From Henricia sp. BOLD:AAB3569 (lineage: Eukaryota > Echinodermata > Asteroidea > Spinulosida > Echinasteridae): 64,000 nucleotides of DNA. The number at the start of each line of letters is the position of its first letter. Position 1 is the stretch's first letter. The notes under the pieces are model-generated. The model was not told the origin of the DNA, ran no database searches, and was given only the letters and a program-made list of their open reading frames with translations. Positions 1-12,700 of this stretch are shown here, in pieces. The DNA is taken from contig JBBELK010000451.1 in NCBI GenBank assembly GCA_037783545.1, forward strand, positions 1,178,001 through 1,242,000, in the 5' to 3' direction. A program made the position numbers and the translations under genes.

Positions 1-2334
1 TCCAAATGAAACCAGTTGAAAGTGTAACTAGTTTCAACTGGAATTTTCACCTGGGCATGTACTCTACATAGTCATATGTATAGTGAAGAGGGCACTAAAA
101 AAAACACCAATATTTGGGGAAGGTTATGTGGCACAATCCTATTTATGATATAATGAGTCCATTGTGAAAAAAACTTGCCAACAGCAATATTCATAGACCT
201 AAAGGATATTTATTGCACAGAATGATTCAACTGAAACTAAACTTTATCTACAATATAAACAATTAATAAAATGATACAATTTACAGACATTTATTATTAA
301 ACTGGACATTAGATGATTTTGGTCCCTCAAAAAAATATTGATTTCTTGAAAACAAGGATAACTACTTGCCACACATAAATACCGCTCATAATAAATTAAG
401 CGATTAAATAAAAAAAAGTGAAGAATTTACAGTGAAACTTGAAAATAAATAATCTTGGCAATTTTGTTTTTCTGCCACGTATTTACATAATTAATATATG
501 ATTTCAAGGCACGAATGAATACACAATACAGCACTTTCTGTGAAATTGGCACATTTTGTGACAATCTGAAAATCTATGCTTTAGTTCGGTTCTTATATGC
601 AAGCGTGTATTTATTTCAAGAAAGAATATCTGTACCTCTCTCCCAAAAATACTACTTATCAACATTTTACAGTGCATGTAAAGTCGTAGGCGGCCGTTGA
701 CTACCTCCCCACCTCTACCCTGAACCTAACCCCGACCTAATAATAATTACAATTAATATTTTTAATTAATTTGTGAAAATTAGGGAGACACCACAAATAT
801 AAGGCGCCATTATAAAATGTCAATGTTTCAAAGTTTTATTTTTGAAATTGTTTTTCGCTGACCCACCCACACACCCCAAATTTCAATATTTAAATCTTAA
901 ACAACAAAGCACACATAGGTATCCCTATACGTTCAACCGTTGCACAGCCTACTCGCCTTCCTGAACAGCTAACGTTCTACATACATTAAATGGTACATAA
1001 AAGTGTCACCGTTACACAACGTCATACAACCACAATATCGAGGTGCGAACGTTTTCAGTTAGGCAACTGGTCCCGCGCAAAACACTGCGATTGTGCCCGT
1101 AAACGATGCGTTCGGTTGTCCCCATGTTTGACGATTACGTGATTTGTTTACGTGATCTCCGGGCTTGCGGAGGAGCTGAGGTACAGTATTCATATGCAGC
1201 ATGCAGCAGCAGGCACGCCCCCTTCTATTGTTTCCCCGTTCTGTCTCAAACATCCAAGGAATTTCAAATGAATTCCTTTCAGTCCCTTTGTCCCATATCG
1301 TGCTGGGTATAATGGTATCGAAACCAGGCTCACTGAGGTCAAAGGAAGCAAAGCACGACTTTCGATTTTCAGTTATTTCTTTTGACCCACCCACCGACAA
1401 TTTCGAAAAAAGTTTGAAATTTGTTAACATTGACTATTTTGAATGGCCCCCAACACAATGAGTTTTGTGATGTCGCCGAAAGTAGTCTATAGTTAGGCGT
1501 GGCTAGTGAAATTGTACCAATTTAGAGTACAGCACATGTGCGAGAACTGATAAACACGGCAGCCCGTCTATTCTATCGGAGACAGAAATAAATTGTTTGA
1601 GTGCCCCTGGGTTAAAAACGCCAAGTGTGAAACACCTATTTTGTTAATCGCCTTGCTACCACAAACTCAGGGCTCCTCAGTGATTTTAATTCCCATGTGA
1701 AAAGGCTCAGAGTTGCCATGTTGTCCTCATCAAAGGTAGGGGTAGGAGATGGGAGGCGAGTTATGCCTGATGCGTCTCAAATCACGATCAATTTCATCAT
1801 CGCTCTACGGAACGAGAACAAATTACCATTACAAGGAGGTCAGAGCCAATGTTAAGGTCAATGAATGATCATGACGTCACAAATTTATCCAACTTTTACT
1901 CACATAATGATTGTATCCTCTGTCGCGTAGGGGTGGCAGCGCCCTCTGGTGGTTGTAACTCTGATGCGGCTCGCCCATGTGTAATCGCATCGACTCTTTC
2001 TGTTTACCCCAATCGCGCGCTTTCTCCGTGAGCTGTGGAAACAAACAAAAACCCATATCAAGCACAGACACTGGGAAATATGGACCTCTAGCCAAGCTCC
2101 ATTCATCCAAGCTATCAATCATCCAACTTCTGGCTCAGTGACACAATGTAAACAACAGGTGTTTGCAACCAATGGCCTGACAGAGAAATAGCCCCAGGGT
2201 AAAGCGCTTCGATCTGGAGTCTCCCCTTTGAGTCTCCGTGTAATCTACCAGTTAATGCCGGGATTTTTTTTTGGCAAACAAAAAACAATTTTTTTTTTAA
2301 ACAGGCAAATGTCATTGGCCAAACGTTAAGACCA
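1..2334. other. No gene recognised; left-edge AT-rich DNA
   Basis: I see no convincing exon here. The minus-strand gene to the right is still in open frame at 2738, so its last exon(s) and 3' UTR should lie here or beyond the window edge. AATAAA on the minus strand (TTTATT at about 207-212 and 286-291) could be polyadenylation signals, but none is tied to a coding end. Positions about 659-718 resemble the end of the 'cattttcac / tctacgctctgtag' element family seen at 17.9 and 20.0-20.6 kb. Confidence 0.4.
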
Positions 2335-2554
2335 GGGCCCAATTTCATAAAACATGTTAGCACCCGATTTTTGATTAAGCGGCGCATTAAGCGGCCGATG
2401 GCATTTCATAAAAGAATTAAGCAGTCGTTTTTTTGCTTAAAGCCCTTATTTAGCAAGCCAAATCGCATGCTAACGCCGTCGCTTAAGCAAATTTTCGTGC
2501 TACGCTTAATCAACAATTTTGATTAAGCATAACATGTTTTATGAAATTGGCCCC
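2335..2554. mobile_element. Palindromic MITE-like element, GGGGCCAATTTCAT terminus
   Basis: The left end reads gggcccaatttcataaaa and the right end ttttatgaaattggcccc. They are inverted, and the interior repeats 'gattaagc' and 'gcttaa' motifs in both orientations, so the element can fold on itself. Related ends appear at about 29553, 29870-30014 and 31615. It is non-autonomous and has no ORF. Confidence 0.8.
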
Positions 2555-2737
2555 AGGTCAAACACCACAAATACTGACTCTTGAGAGTCATTTCTACATT
2601 CATTGTATGAATCTTCTCACCAAATTGAAAATATCATACTTTGCAACACTGAGTCAACCGCCCCTGTGACTATACATTGCCAGAACACGTCCTCCAGCGT
2701 TAATAGCAAACTTCATATCACATATTAATGTACCTAC

Positions 2738-5700
2738 CTCTCGTTCCAGTGACTGTACTCTACTTTTGGCCTTTTCCAGTTGTAACTGCATCATTAATTT
2801 CTCTCCTTCGTTGTTCTTAGATGTCTGTAAGTTCAACAATATTTTTCTTTTAGTTCCTGGTAAAATCACTTGCATCAACCAACTTATAAAACCATTTTTG
2901 CAGAACCGTTGTATTTTAATAGTTCTTTATAAAAACCATAAGTATCAAAGGAGTGTGTTAATCTAACAATCATACAAAATACCTCCCCAAAATGCTATCC
3001 ATGAGAGGAAAACAAGAAGTTTGCAATCTCCAATTTGGATGTGGAAGCAAAAATGTTGGTGTAATCACTGCACTGCTTTATGGAACAGGATAAATGGGTT
3101 TACAAAACATAGGTGTTTTTTTTGAAATCCTTGAAAATATACGGATTCAGAATACGCTTAGGCGAGTCCAGCATTTTTGGGGTCGACTCCGATTCCAAAA
3201 AAGAATTAAGATTCCATTCGCAATCAATTCCAAATTTTTTGCAAAAAATATACTGAGCGTGTTTAATAGGTAGATAAGCGTGTGTTTAAGTACGTATGTG
3301 CACAGTGACGATACTAATTGTGCCAACGACGACCAAATTATTGGCACCGAGCGGCACTAAATGTCCATGAAATGATAATGCCGGCCTGTGCTACACACAC
3401 GTTCTTAACGTGGAAATGATCAGAAGCTAAACAGTCTGGCAGAAGTTGGTGTTTTGGCTTTAGAATCGGCAAGCTATCACTGGGAATCGAATCTAGATGA
3501 AAGGGAATTTATTCCTACTGGGAATCGATTCCTTAAAAATTCTGGAATCGTGATTCCGATTCCCAAAGTGGAACCGATTCTACTCGACTTCGGCGTGGAA
3601 TTGAAAAAGTGGAGGTCAAAATGAGCTATTATTTCAAATGTACCCACGTATTCTTACCTTTGTGTCCGAATCAAGCCTGATTTGTTCGATTTGCCCTTTC
3701 AGTCGTGCATTTTCAGCTACTACGAGGTCCGCGTCGTTCCTCCGAAAATCTGTAATGTGAAGAAAGGATGGAACTTAAAAAATGAAAACCTTTCTCAAAT
3801 TTTGCAACCAAACTTGGAGAGAGAGAAAAATCTTAAGGGCCTCATTGGGATTCGAACCCGGGTCCTCTAACTCCCCGGGCAGATGCTCTACCAGCTGAGC
3901 TATAAGGCACAGTGGTATACTCATCAGGTTTTCCCTAAGAACCCTATTTTTCTCTCGGTGTTGCATGGTAGCGCAACTGGGCAAAGTACAAATGTTGAGT
4001 TCTTTACAAATTTTGTAGAGCGATTAAACGAAACCCACTTATAAAAAAAGACACTACCATTTTATTTTAGTTGTTTGGTAATAAAATGAGAATATTAAAT
4101 TATGGGAAGTGTATCAACTTCATAAAATTTTAAAAAATAATAATCAGTTCGAGGATTATTTTGGGGGCATGGGGTGGTGTGTACTGTTTACATGTATCTA
4201 TCGATAAACACCGGCGGTAACATTTCAAATGTTGGACAAATGGTTTACTGGTTAAAGGTGTTGTTCAGTTTTTCCAGAAAATGGATTTCGTTCCAACCCA
4301 ACATTCATATAAAATACCTCCCTAAAATACTATCCATGGGAAGAAAACAGGAAATTTGCAATCTCCAATTTGGATGTGGAAGCAAAAAGATTGGTGTAAT
4401 CGCTGCACTGCTTTATGGAATGGATAAATTAGTTTACAAAACATCAGTGGTTTTTTGATGATATCCTTTGAAATATACGGATTGGGGGCACGAAATTTCC
4501 GAATGACAATGAGAAAAATATGACAAATGTTATTGTATCCAAATCTCAACACCCATGGGAAAAATTAGGGGCGCTCAAAATGTGATCTGGACACGCTCCT
4601 TTCAATTGCAACAAACCGGTTTTTTTTGGGTGAGCACCCTCGATTGCTGAACACAGTATCATGCTTAAGTAATGGAATTACTGAGCTCAATGACCAGGGG
4701 TAATAATGTTAAATATGGAATAAAAGAAAAATTACGGAACACTGAAATTTATGAAGATTTAGGGATATTTCCTACCTTCCTGTTTGCTATTATTTTTGGA
4801 TCGTTTGGCGACGATTAGTTGCTCCATTTTCTCTAAGGCTTTCTCCTGTTCACGACACGTCTTTTCTAGCTTTTTAATCTTGGCTTGTTTCTCTTGAAGA
4901 GCCGTAGACTGTGTTGCCTGCGTTTCTTGTTGGCCGAGGTACGACTGCTCGCGGTCGTTTTGCTGTCAATGAAAATACAGCTGATTTGAAACCCGAATAC
5001 AGGATTTGCAATGTCCTAAAACTATAATCAACGATTTGACTGAAAAAAATAAATAGAAGTGGTCCAAGGAAGAAAGATAGAAGTGGTCCAATGCAATGAT
5101 TCCACCCGAGATATCTTTCATTCGAAAATGCCGCCCGCGCATGTTTCGATACGTTCAAATTATTGAGCATGTACTCGGCTTGTAAAAAACAATTTTTTTT
5201 TACTTGATCACGATTTAACCTTAAAGATAGTATACATGATTGGTAAACTGTTACAAATAGTTTTATCCCCCTGTGTGATTGAAGATATGCATGATTAAAA
5301 CCAACCTGAGCAAAGACCAGCTCTGTACTTCGTCTAACTTTTGAGAAAACAGTCAAAAAAGGGTTTGCAGTCATTTCGCCCCAAAACCACTTCGCCCTGA
5401 ACCATTTCGCCATGAACCACGGCCTGTACATGAAGTAGTTTTGGGGCGAAGTGGCATTTAGGCGATGTAGTGTTTGGACGAAGTGATTTGGGGCGAAATG
5501 GCACTCGGACGAAGTGGCACTTGGGCGAAATGGTTTTGGGGCGAATTGAATTTTCGTCTCATGAGACGAAAACTAATTGTTTTACTAATTTCTCAAAGAC
5601 TATAGCACTTCAGACAAAACCATTCCAGGGGAAGTTTTCTACGGTCATCATGTTTATATTGTGTAAGTTAGGCGTAAATGAACATTTCTGATTTTCGAGA

Positions 5701-8700
5701 TACCAATCATGTATACTGCCTTTAAGAAAGACAGTTTTATCTTTCATGATACAACAGCCGTGGCGCAACAACATAAAGCAAGATTAAGCAACAGAGGTAA
5801 GTGCAACCAATGCGATTTTCTTGCTCTTTTTGATGGTTATCACTCGGGCCACGTAGGTCATCATGATTGTCAAATGACACCCAAAATGGTGGATGAAAGG
5901 CGTGACGTCACCAGAAAGCAAACAATTATTTACCTTGATCATATCATTCTGCAACTGCAAGAGCCTATCTCGATAATTGCTGGTCTCGGAAACCTGTCTT
6001 GATAATTTCTGCCGAACGACCACTGTGAAATACACAAACAAAAACATTCTTTAGGACAAAAAAGCTGGTTATTAAGAGCTAAATTATTCAAAATATCACG
6101 TAATGTTGAAGAAAAGTGAATTTTGTACGAAGTCAAATTTGATAAGAAAGAAACAGGGTTACAAGGACAATGTCCAGGTCACATTTTGACATCCCCCATT
6201 TTTCCCAGGGGCATTTAAATTTTGATACTATATCATTTGTCATATTTGTCTCATTACCATTCTGAAATTTCGCGGTCTCAACATGTATATTTCCAAGGAT
6301 ATCATCAAAAATCCACCGAAGTTTAGTAAACTAATTTATCCACTTCCACAAACCAGTGCAGTGATTACACCAACCTTTTTGCTTCCACATCCAAATTGGA
6401 GATTGCAAATTTCCTGGTTTTTTCCCCCACGGATAGTATTTGGGGGAGGTATTTTATATGATTGTTAAGTTAGAACGAAATCCATTTTCTGGAAAAATCT
6501 GAACTAGCTCCTTTAAATCTGTGAGTTGGCCGCAAGTTAGCTACAAGTTGGCCACAACTCAAGCAAATCAAAAATTAATTATTAATAAATAATTATTAAG
6601 AAAATTACTCAAAACAAATACATTTTTATTTGACTAACTGTATTTCTCCAGAAGTTCTGATTTGGTAATTTCGTCCAAATCGTCATTAGCAACCATGGCC
6701 TTAGAAGCATCCTCGTACATGTTGATGCGTTGGCGCAATTTGCTATTGTCGTTCTCTAATCTGCCAACCTGAACAAAACAAATATTAGTAACAATTAGCA
6801 TTATTTTTCTGGTTCATCACATTTGCCAGTGGATTTTTACAATTCATTAAATACCAAAAATACATTGCAGTATTATGTTCTGCAAAGAGTAGGGATATTT
6901 CAAAATAACATGAAATATCTCTCAACCAATGTGTCAAAAAGTTCAACTGACCTGACATAACCGTAATTCTACAGATTTTGAACCAGTGTACACTGGCCAT
7001 ACATTTTAAGAATTGGCAATGTTATACGGTATTTTTTATAATGGGTTTAATGAACTTCAATTCGCAGCACGTAGGCTGAATTGCATGAAGCTTAAACAAG
7101 TATGTTCCACCTATACATTGAGATACATTAGGTGGGTGGCGCCATTGGCAGCCGACGGCCAGAGACACCGGGGAATCCCCTTACTCTTCACGAAAGAATG
7201 CTCTGGGATTTTTTAAGTGCGTTATACAACACACTGGACCAAAGGCTTTACATCCCTTCCGAAGGATGGAGCAAGTGTGTTTAAGTGCCTTGCTCAAGGG
7301 CACAGGTGAAAACAGTCATTTGAGAAAAAAAGAAATTCCAAAACTGAACAAAACCAATATCACTAAAGTAGTGTATATATGCTTGGTAATACCCTACACA
7401 CGAGACAATGCATAGTTCCGACCTGTCAATCAACCGAACCCACTGACCAATCACAACAGGGCTAGCAGACAGCGCCCACATAGGTCAAAGTGCATTGCCT
7501 CACAAACCAACATCATGCAATTTTCTGCCCATACGTTGTATGTGGTGTTCCGGGTGAATTTTTTGTTTCAAGGCCGGGCAATTCGCTGTTCAAAGGTAAG
7601 AAAGCAAATTGTTATGAATATATTGACATCTCTCTATCACTGGCCAGTGCGTGCTACGGTAACTGTCGACCCTGAAACATGAATACCTTTGAGTTTTCTC
7701 CAATGAATCTGTGCTTTCCGTTAAAAGTCCCATTGGTTTGTGTAGTGTGGTAAGAGTGTGAGGCATAGCAACAATATCCAAGGGGGCGGGGTTTATTGGG
7801 CAATTTCGGAACTATGCATTCATGAAACATGTAAAAATACAAGACGAGAAAGTACAATACATTTTCCTTATTTTTTTTAATTTATATGACAGTAACACAG
7901 ACAGCAAAATTGCACAAGGAATCTCGTTTAAAGTGAAATTTCAGGTAAACTTAAATCCGAGACATGTATAACTATACAAATCATGATAGCATTAATTTTA
8001 TGGCAAATTTTACACTAGAATATCATCTCTGGCTATTGTTTGCAACAATTACTGTTCCCGTGGTTACAAACACCACACTGCAGAAAGATTATCCCCATAG
8101 CAACAAGTGTCCTTGATGTGTGTGGTGCGAGATTAAATAATAGATGTTGTCAGATGTTAATTGCAGTTGCTAATGGGATAGACTTTACATTATCACCGAT
8201 GTAAAAGTATGTAAGTATTTAATTTTACATGAGAAAACAAAATTGTCAAAGTTGGTTTCGAGCCTGAGACCTCTGGTTAGCGATACCAGTGCTCCTGAGT
8301 TCAAATTTTCTTCAAAGGAAAACAAATTCACTGGAGCTCTTAATTTTATATTTTAAAAAATGTAAAAAAATAAATAAAAATAACAACAGTCAAAATCTCC
8401 AGGAATGGATTGCAAAATCAAGAAATATAAAATAATAGATCTGGCATTCTTCTCAGGAGAATAGAAAGTCAATGCATGGTCAATGTCTTACGTGTTCTTG
8501 GAGCCTGACTATCTCTTCTCCCATTCTATTCAGCGCTTCTCGGTAGCTCGATATTTCCTTTTGTTGCGCGTCCATCAAACTTAAGGAGTACTTGTCGTAG
8601 TTATCGGTCGGCGCAGAACTATTAGCAATGTTTTAAAAATCCCAATTAAATTTGGCTGAAACTTAACAAAAAACACATCTAAAGTCATGCTGCCTACTTT

Positions 8701-9785
8701 TGTGATTTTGATGGTTAACCTAGCTTGTAATTGGTTGCAATCTGTCACATGACTTTGAATCATGTGTCTTACTACATGTTTCCTATAGCACACACATCTA
8801 CCCTGAAGAATACTCGTGGCGCTTTACAACATTATTACCCAGGTCATTGGGCACAACTCCCTGGGGAGTATGCAGCCCCAGCAGCCTGACACTCAGGGGC
8901 TACAAACCTTGCAGGCACCCATTTACTCCTGGGTGGAGAGAGGCAACCTATGCCCAAGGACACACACACCATGGAGGATACTGATAGCGCTTTACAACAT
9001 TATTACCCTGGTCATTGGGCACAACTGCCTGGGGAGTATGCGGCCCTGGCAGCCTGACACAAACGCTCAGGGGCTACAACCCTTGCAGGTATTCATTTAC
9101 TCCTGGGTGGAGAGAGGCAACCTATGGCAAAGTGCCTTGCCCAAGGACACACAGCATGGATGTGACCAGGATTTAAACTTAAAATTGTTAAAATTAAACA
9201 AGGGTAGGTTGAATGCAGCAAACCACTGAGGCATAATACTCCCAGAGATGCCAAAATTGCAATTTGAAAAAGCGTAGTTTGCCATGGAGCACCAACTTTG
9301 GACACGCAATTTTATAACTTACACCCAACGCCCTATTTAAACCCCACATTTGAAGCTATGCATTATAGAATTATGTCACAATACTGATAGCCATTGGCTG
9401 AAACAATTGTGCAAACTACGCCTAAATTGTAGATGTTGGCATCTCTGTACTCCCTTACTACAGAACTTGGGATGAGAGAAATTGTCAGGGCCTTATCAGG
9501 ATTCAAACCCGAGACCTCCGACTCACCGGGCAGATGCTCTGTAAGGCACAGTGTATACTCCCTCAGGTTTTCCCTACAAAAAATTTAAAATAATTTGTTT
9601 CATTAAATTTTTAACACTTACTTTGGCTTGGGTTTTCGTTCAGTGTATCGATAAGGATCGGGGCTAGGGGGCAGTCTTGTCGGAATTAAGCCGCTGTCAG
9701 AATGTCGCGTGGCTCCGTTGCGCTGTTTGGATGGTAGTAGATCACGCAAGGCATTGTAGGATGGGAGTTCGTCATCGTCCATGGC
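2738..9785 (-). CDS. CCDC33: CCDC33-like exons 12-18: C-terminal coiled coil
   Basis: Exon 12 (9785-9622) is a polar linker ending KPKP. Exon 13 (8618-8492) starts the coiled coil (MDAQQKEISSYREALNRMG). Exons 14 to 18 continue with heptad-like spacing of Leu, Ile and Val among Glu, Lys, Gln and Arg (VGRLENDNSKLRQRI; LSRQVSETSNYRDRLLQLQ; IKKLEKTCREQEKALEKME; ENARLKGQIEQIRLDSD; LEKAKSRVQSLERE). Phases chain exactly: 2, 0, 1, 0, 1, 0, 0. Donors of exons 14 and 9 are GTTAGT, the others GTAAGN or GTAGGN. The chain is still open at 2738, so a short C-terminal piece is missing. Confidence 0.7.
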
Positions 9786-12700
9786 CTATAAATAGCAAGC
9801 AAAAAATTGAAGAATATTACAAAAAATAAACACAGCAAATTGGGCAATACTCGACAGAGTTAACTCCGGTAGTATTAAAAAGTGTTGAAGAGTTTTTGCT
9901 AAATACTAATAATAGCAAGATGAATTTAGAAACACAAAAAAATTATAGTGCCGCGACTGGGATTCGAACCCAGGTCCTTGGCTCCAATAATAGCAAGAAC
10001 AGCATGTTTTTGTATAATGTTTTGTCACCAAAGTATAAAAATTATGTTGCCATCATTATCGCTGCCATTAGGGAAACACCAGAACCATTTCGCTTCAACT
10101 AGATGGCTACCTGGCCAAGGCACACAACCCTTTTAGCAGTTAGATTGTGGCAGTCCCTAACAGCTCCCATCACTTAGGTCAACGAAGCAATTAAGATTAA
10201 GTGCTTTGTCCAGGGACACACATTCATTTGCACTTTTTTAAAAGAGTACATTTAAAACTTGTTTGTACATTTAAAACTTTTTTGGGAGCATGTGTGGCTT
10301 AGTGGGTAGACAGCCGTGCTCGTGATCGAGGGGTTATAGTTTCGAGCACCACTTGTGCCAACGTGTTTGTGTCCGTTGGCAAGACACTCAATCTCAATTG
10401 CCTCGTCAACCCAAGTGATATTTGGGGGTGGGGGAATGCCACAATCTAACTGCTGATAGGGTTGTGCGCCTTGGCCAGGTAGCCAGCTAGTTGAAGCGAA
10501 ATGGTTCTGGTGATTTCCTGATGGCAGCGGTAATAATAATAATGGCAACAGCGCCAGGAGTACCCTAGGGTAGACATGTGCGCTATACAAGTGTCCACCA
10601 TTATTATAATTTTCATTTGGTCAAAAAGAATGTTTTTATTGCCTGAGATTGCAACCATAAAAGAACGAAATATTGAGTTTTTAAATAGGCAAACAGTGTA
10701 ATATATATGTAGGCATGTTTGCAATCTGAATGTACATGTGTGTATACCGGTAAGCTGCGATTATTACAGGTGCGTAAATCAATACAGCACACATGCAGAG
10801 GTTTAGCAAGCCATGGACTTTGTTCTCTAATCTGTAACACTGTACTGTGCATGCAGACTTTGTAACCCTACATGTATGCATAATATCTTCCCTAAAAATC
10901 AATTTTAAAAATTTCAGTTTAAAAATTCCTTTTTTGTTTATGAAATAATTATACTAATTTATAACCATGCTACAATGTACTACTCAAAATTTGTTATGGA
11001 TCACCTACTAATTTTAATATACTTTTTTTGTGTGCAAATTTTCTGAAATGTTTCCGGAAATTATGCAAGATGTTAAGTTTTTAAAGTTTTCTTACATATG
11101 GGATAAAAAAACATGTATTTCAATTTGTCTCAAAGATTTTAGTTCAACATTTTTGTTTGAGAATGTGATGCCGTTGTTCAAGGAATTCGTATAAAGTTTA
11201 ATCTGAAAATGATAAAATTAGTCTTTCAAGTGGTCGTGGTCGGAATTACGGGCAATATGTCTTACACAGCATTGAAATACTAAGTGCACACAGGAAGATT
11301 GAAATGTATTAAATGGCAATAAGTTTTACAGTAGATATTAAAAGTAAAACATTCTTTTGCCTGTTTAAATATCTCTTTGGAAAAACTTACATCTGATGAA
11401 AACGGCCTGTAGTACGCAACTGCCATTTGGTGCCGCAAGAATTCGGCCGAAAAACACACAGAAAATCCACCAAGTACAAAGTTACATTCTCTCCAAAATT
11501 TGACTGAAGTGATCAAATAGGGTTGCAGTTTCAGTGTTTTATGACGTCAATTAGTCAGCATTTTATCATGGCACTGTCGAATAGCGACTAAACGGAAAAC
11601 ATACCAGCTATATAAACACCAAAAACGTCAATGCAACAGGTTTGCAGTTTTCCAAATGAACGCTCAAGCCTCGGTGATGAAACTTCCTCAGGTAACGAAA
11701 CCACAACATATGCGAAGCCGATACAGTTCACTATGTATTCACAAACTTTTAAAATGCATGTCCTTTAAATGTCAGTCACAATTGTTCGTAGCATTCAAAA
11801 CAATTCTTCAATTATTACATGTAGCAAAATTCTACTGGTGCACAATCGACGAATGCAGTATAAAACAAATCAGTAATTCTTGATTAACAGAACGTGCCGC
11901 GTGTCGAACTCTGTTTGAAAATATCGTGCTATCAACTTCCTGGCATATAAATAGCCTACATCAACGCAGACAGATCGCTCAAACCTTCATCGAACAATAA
12001 TTAAACTACACACTCTATGCTCTTACGCTGATCAAGCAACACTGATAAATGGAAAAGTGTAATGTACAGGCTTAATAGCTTTTTTCCCTGCGACCGTTTA
12101 ATGTTTGTAGGCTTACACACAGCAAATAGCAGTCTGATGTTAGGAAGTGGTGGTCTAGGTCACATTTAGTCAACCATAAAGGCTTGGGGGTTGCTTAGCA
12201 ACGGCACTGTTGGGTATTATTGAATGATCCTGTGTGCCTGTGTGATGTAAATGGTCTATAACTAAAAGCAACAAATGGTCTTTCTACATCTATATGGTTC
12301 ACGGAGAATATTCATTGTGAAATAATAGTGGATTCACATAAATTGTGCATAATTTTTTTTAACTTAAAAGATCAATGGAATACAAAAATGACTGTAGCAC
12401 AATGAGTTATTTTGAGCCTTTGCTTATCGGCCAAGTTAGCTAAATTTTTGCATTAATAATGAAACAAGGGATGAGAGAAATAACACATGGTCCTCACTGG
12501 GATTTGAACCCAAAACCTCAGACATACCGGCCAGATGCTCTACCAGCTAAACTATGAGGCACAGTGCTGCATGGATGTATAATTTAGCAAAGTAAAAAAT
12601 GCATTTATGTCAAAGAATCTTGGTCTATGGTCTAAAACACTGCTCAATTATAACGAAACTTCGTGTGAGGCCAATTTAAGATTAGGATCCACCCACAGCT

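Noticed and set aside
1636-1725. Possible last exon of the CCDC33-like gene (starts GACAACATGGC, ends TAG after 29 codons)
   Set aside because: Phase 0 and an AG acceptor fit, but the predicted tail lacks coiled-coil character and the acceptor is ordinary. Too weak to call.
3835-3910. Functional tRNA gene
   Set aside because: A and B boxes are good, but the anticodon stem does not pair, and related decayed copies elsewhere point to a SINE.
4874-5431. 185-codon minus ORF
   Set aside because: It runs across exon 16 in a wrong frame, then intron and repeat sequence, and shows no domain.
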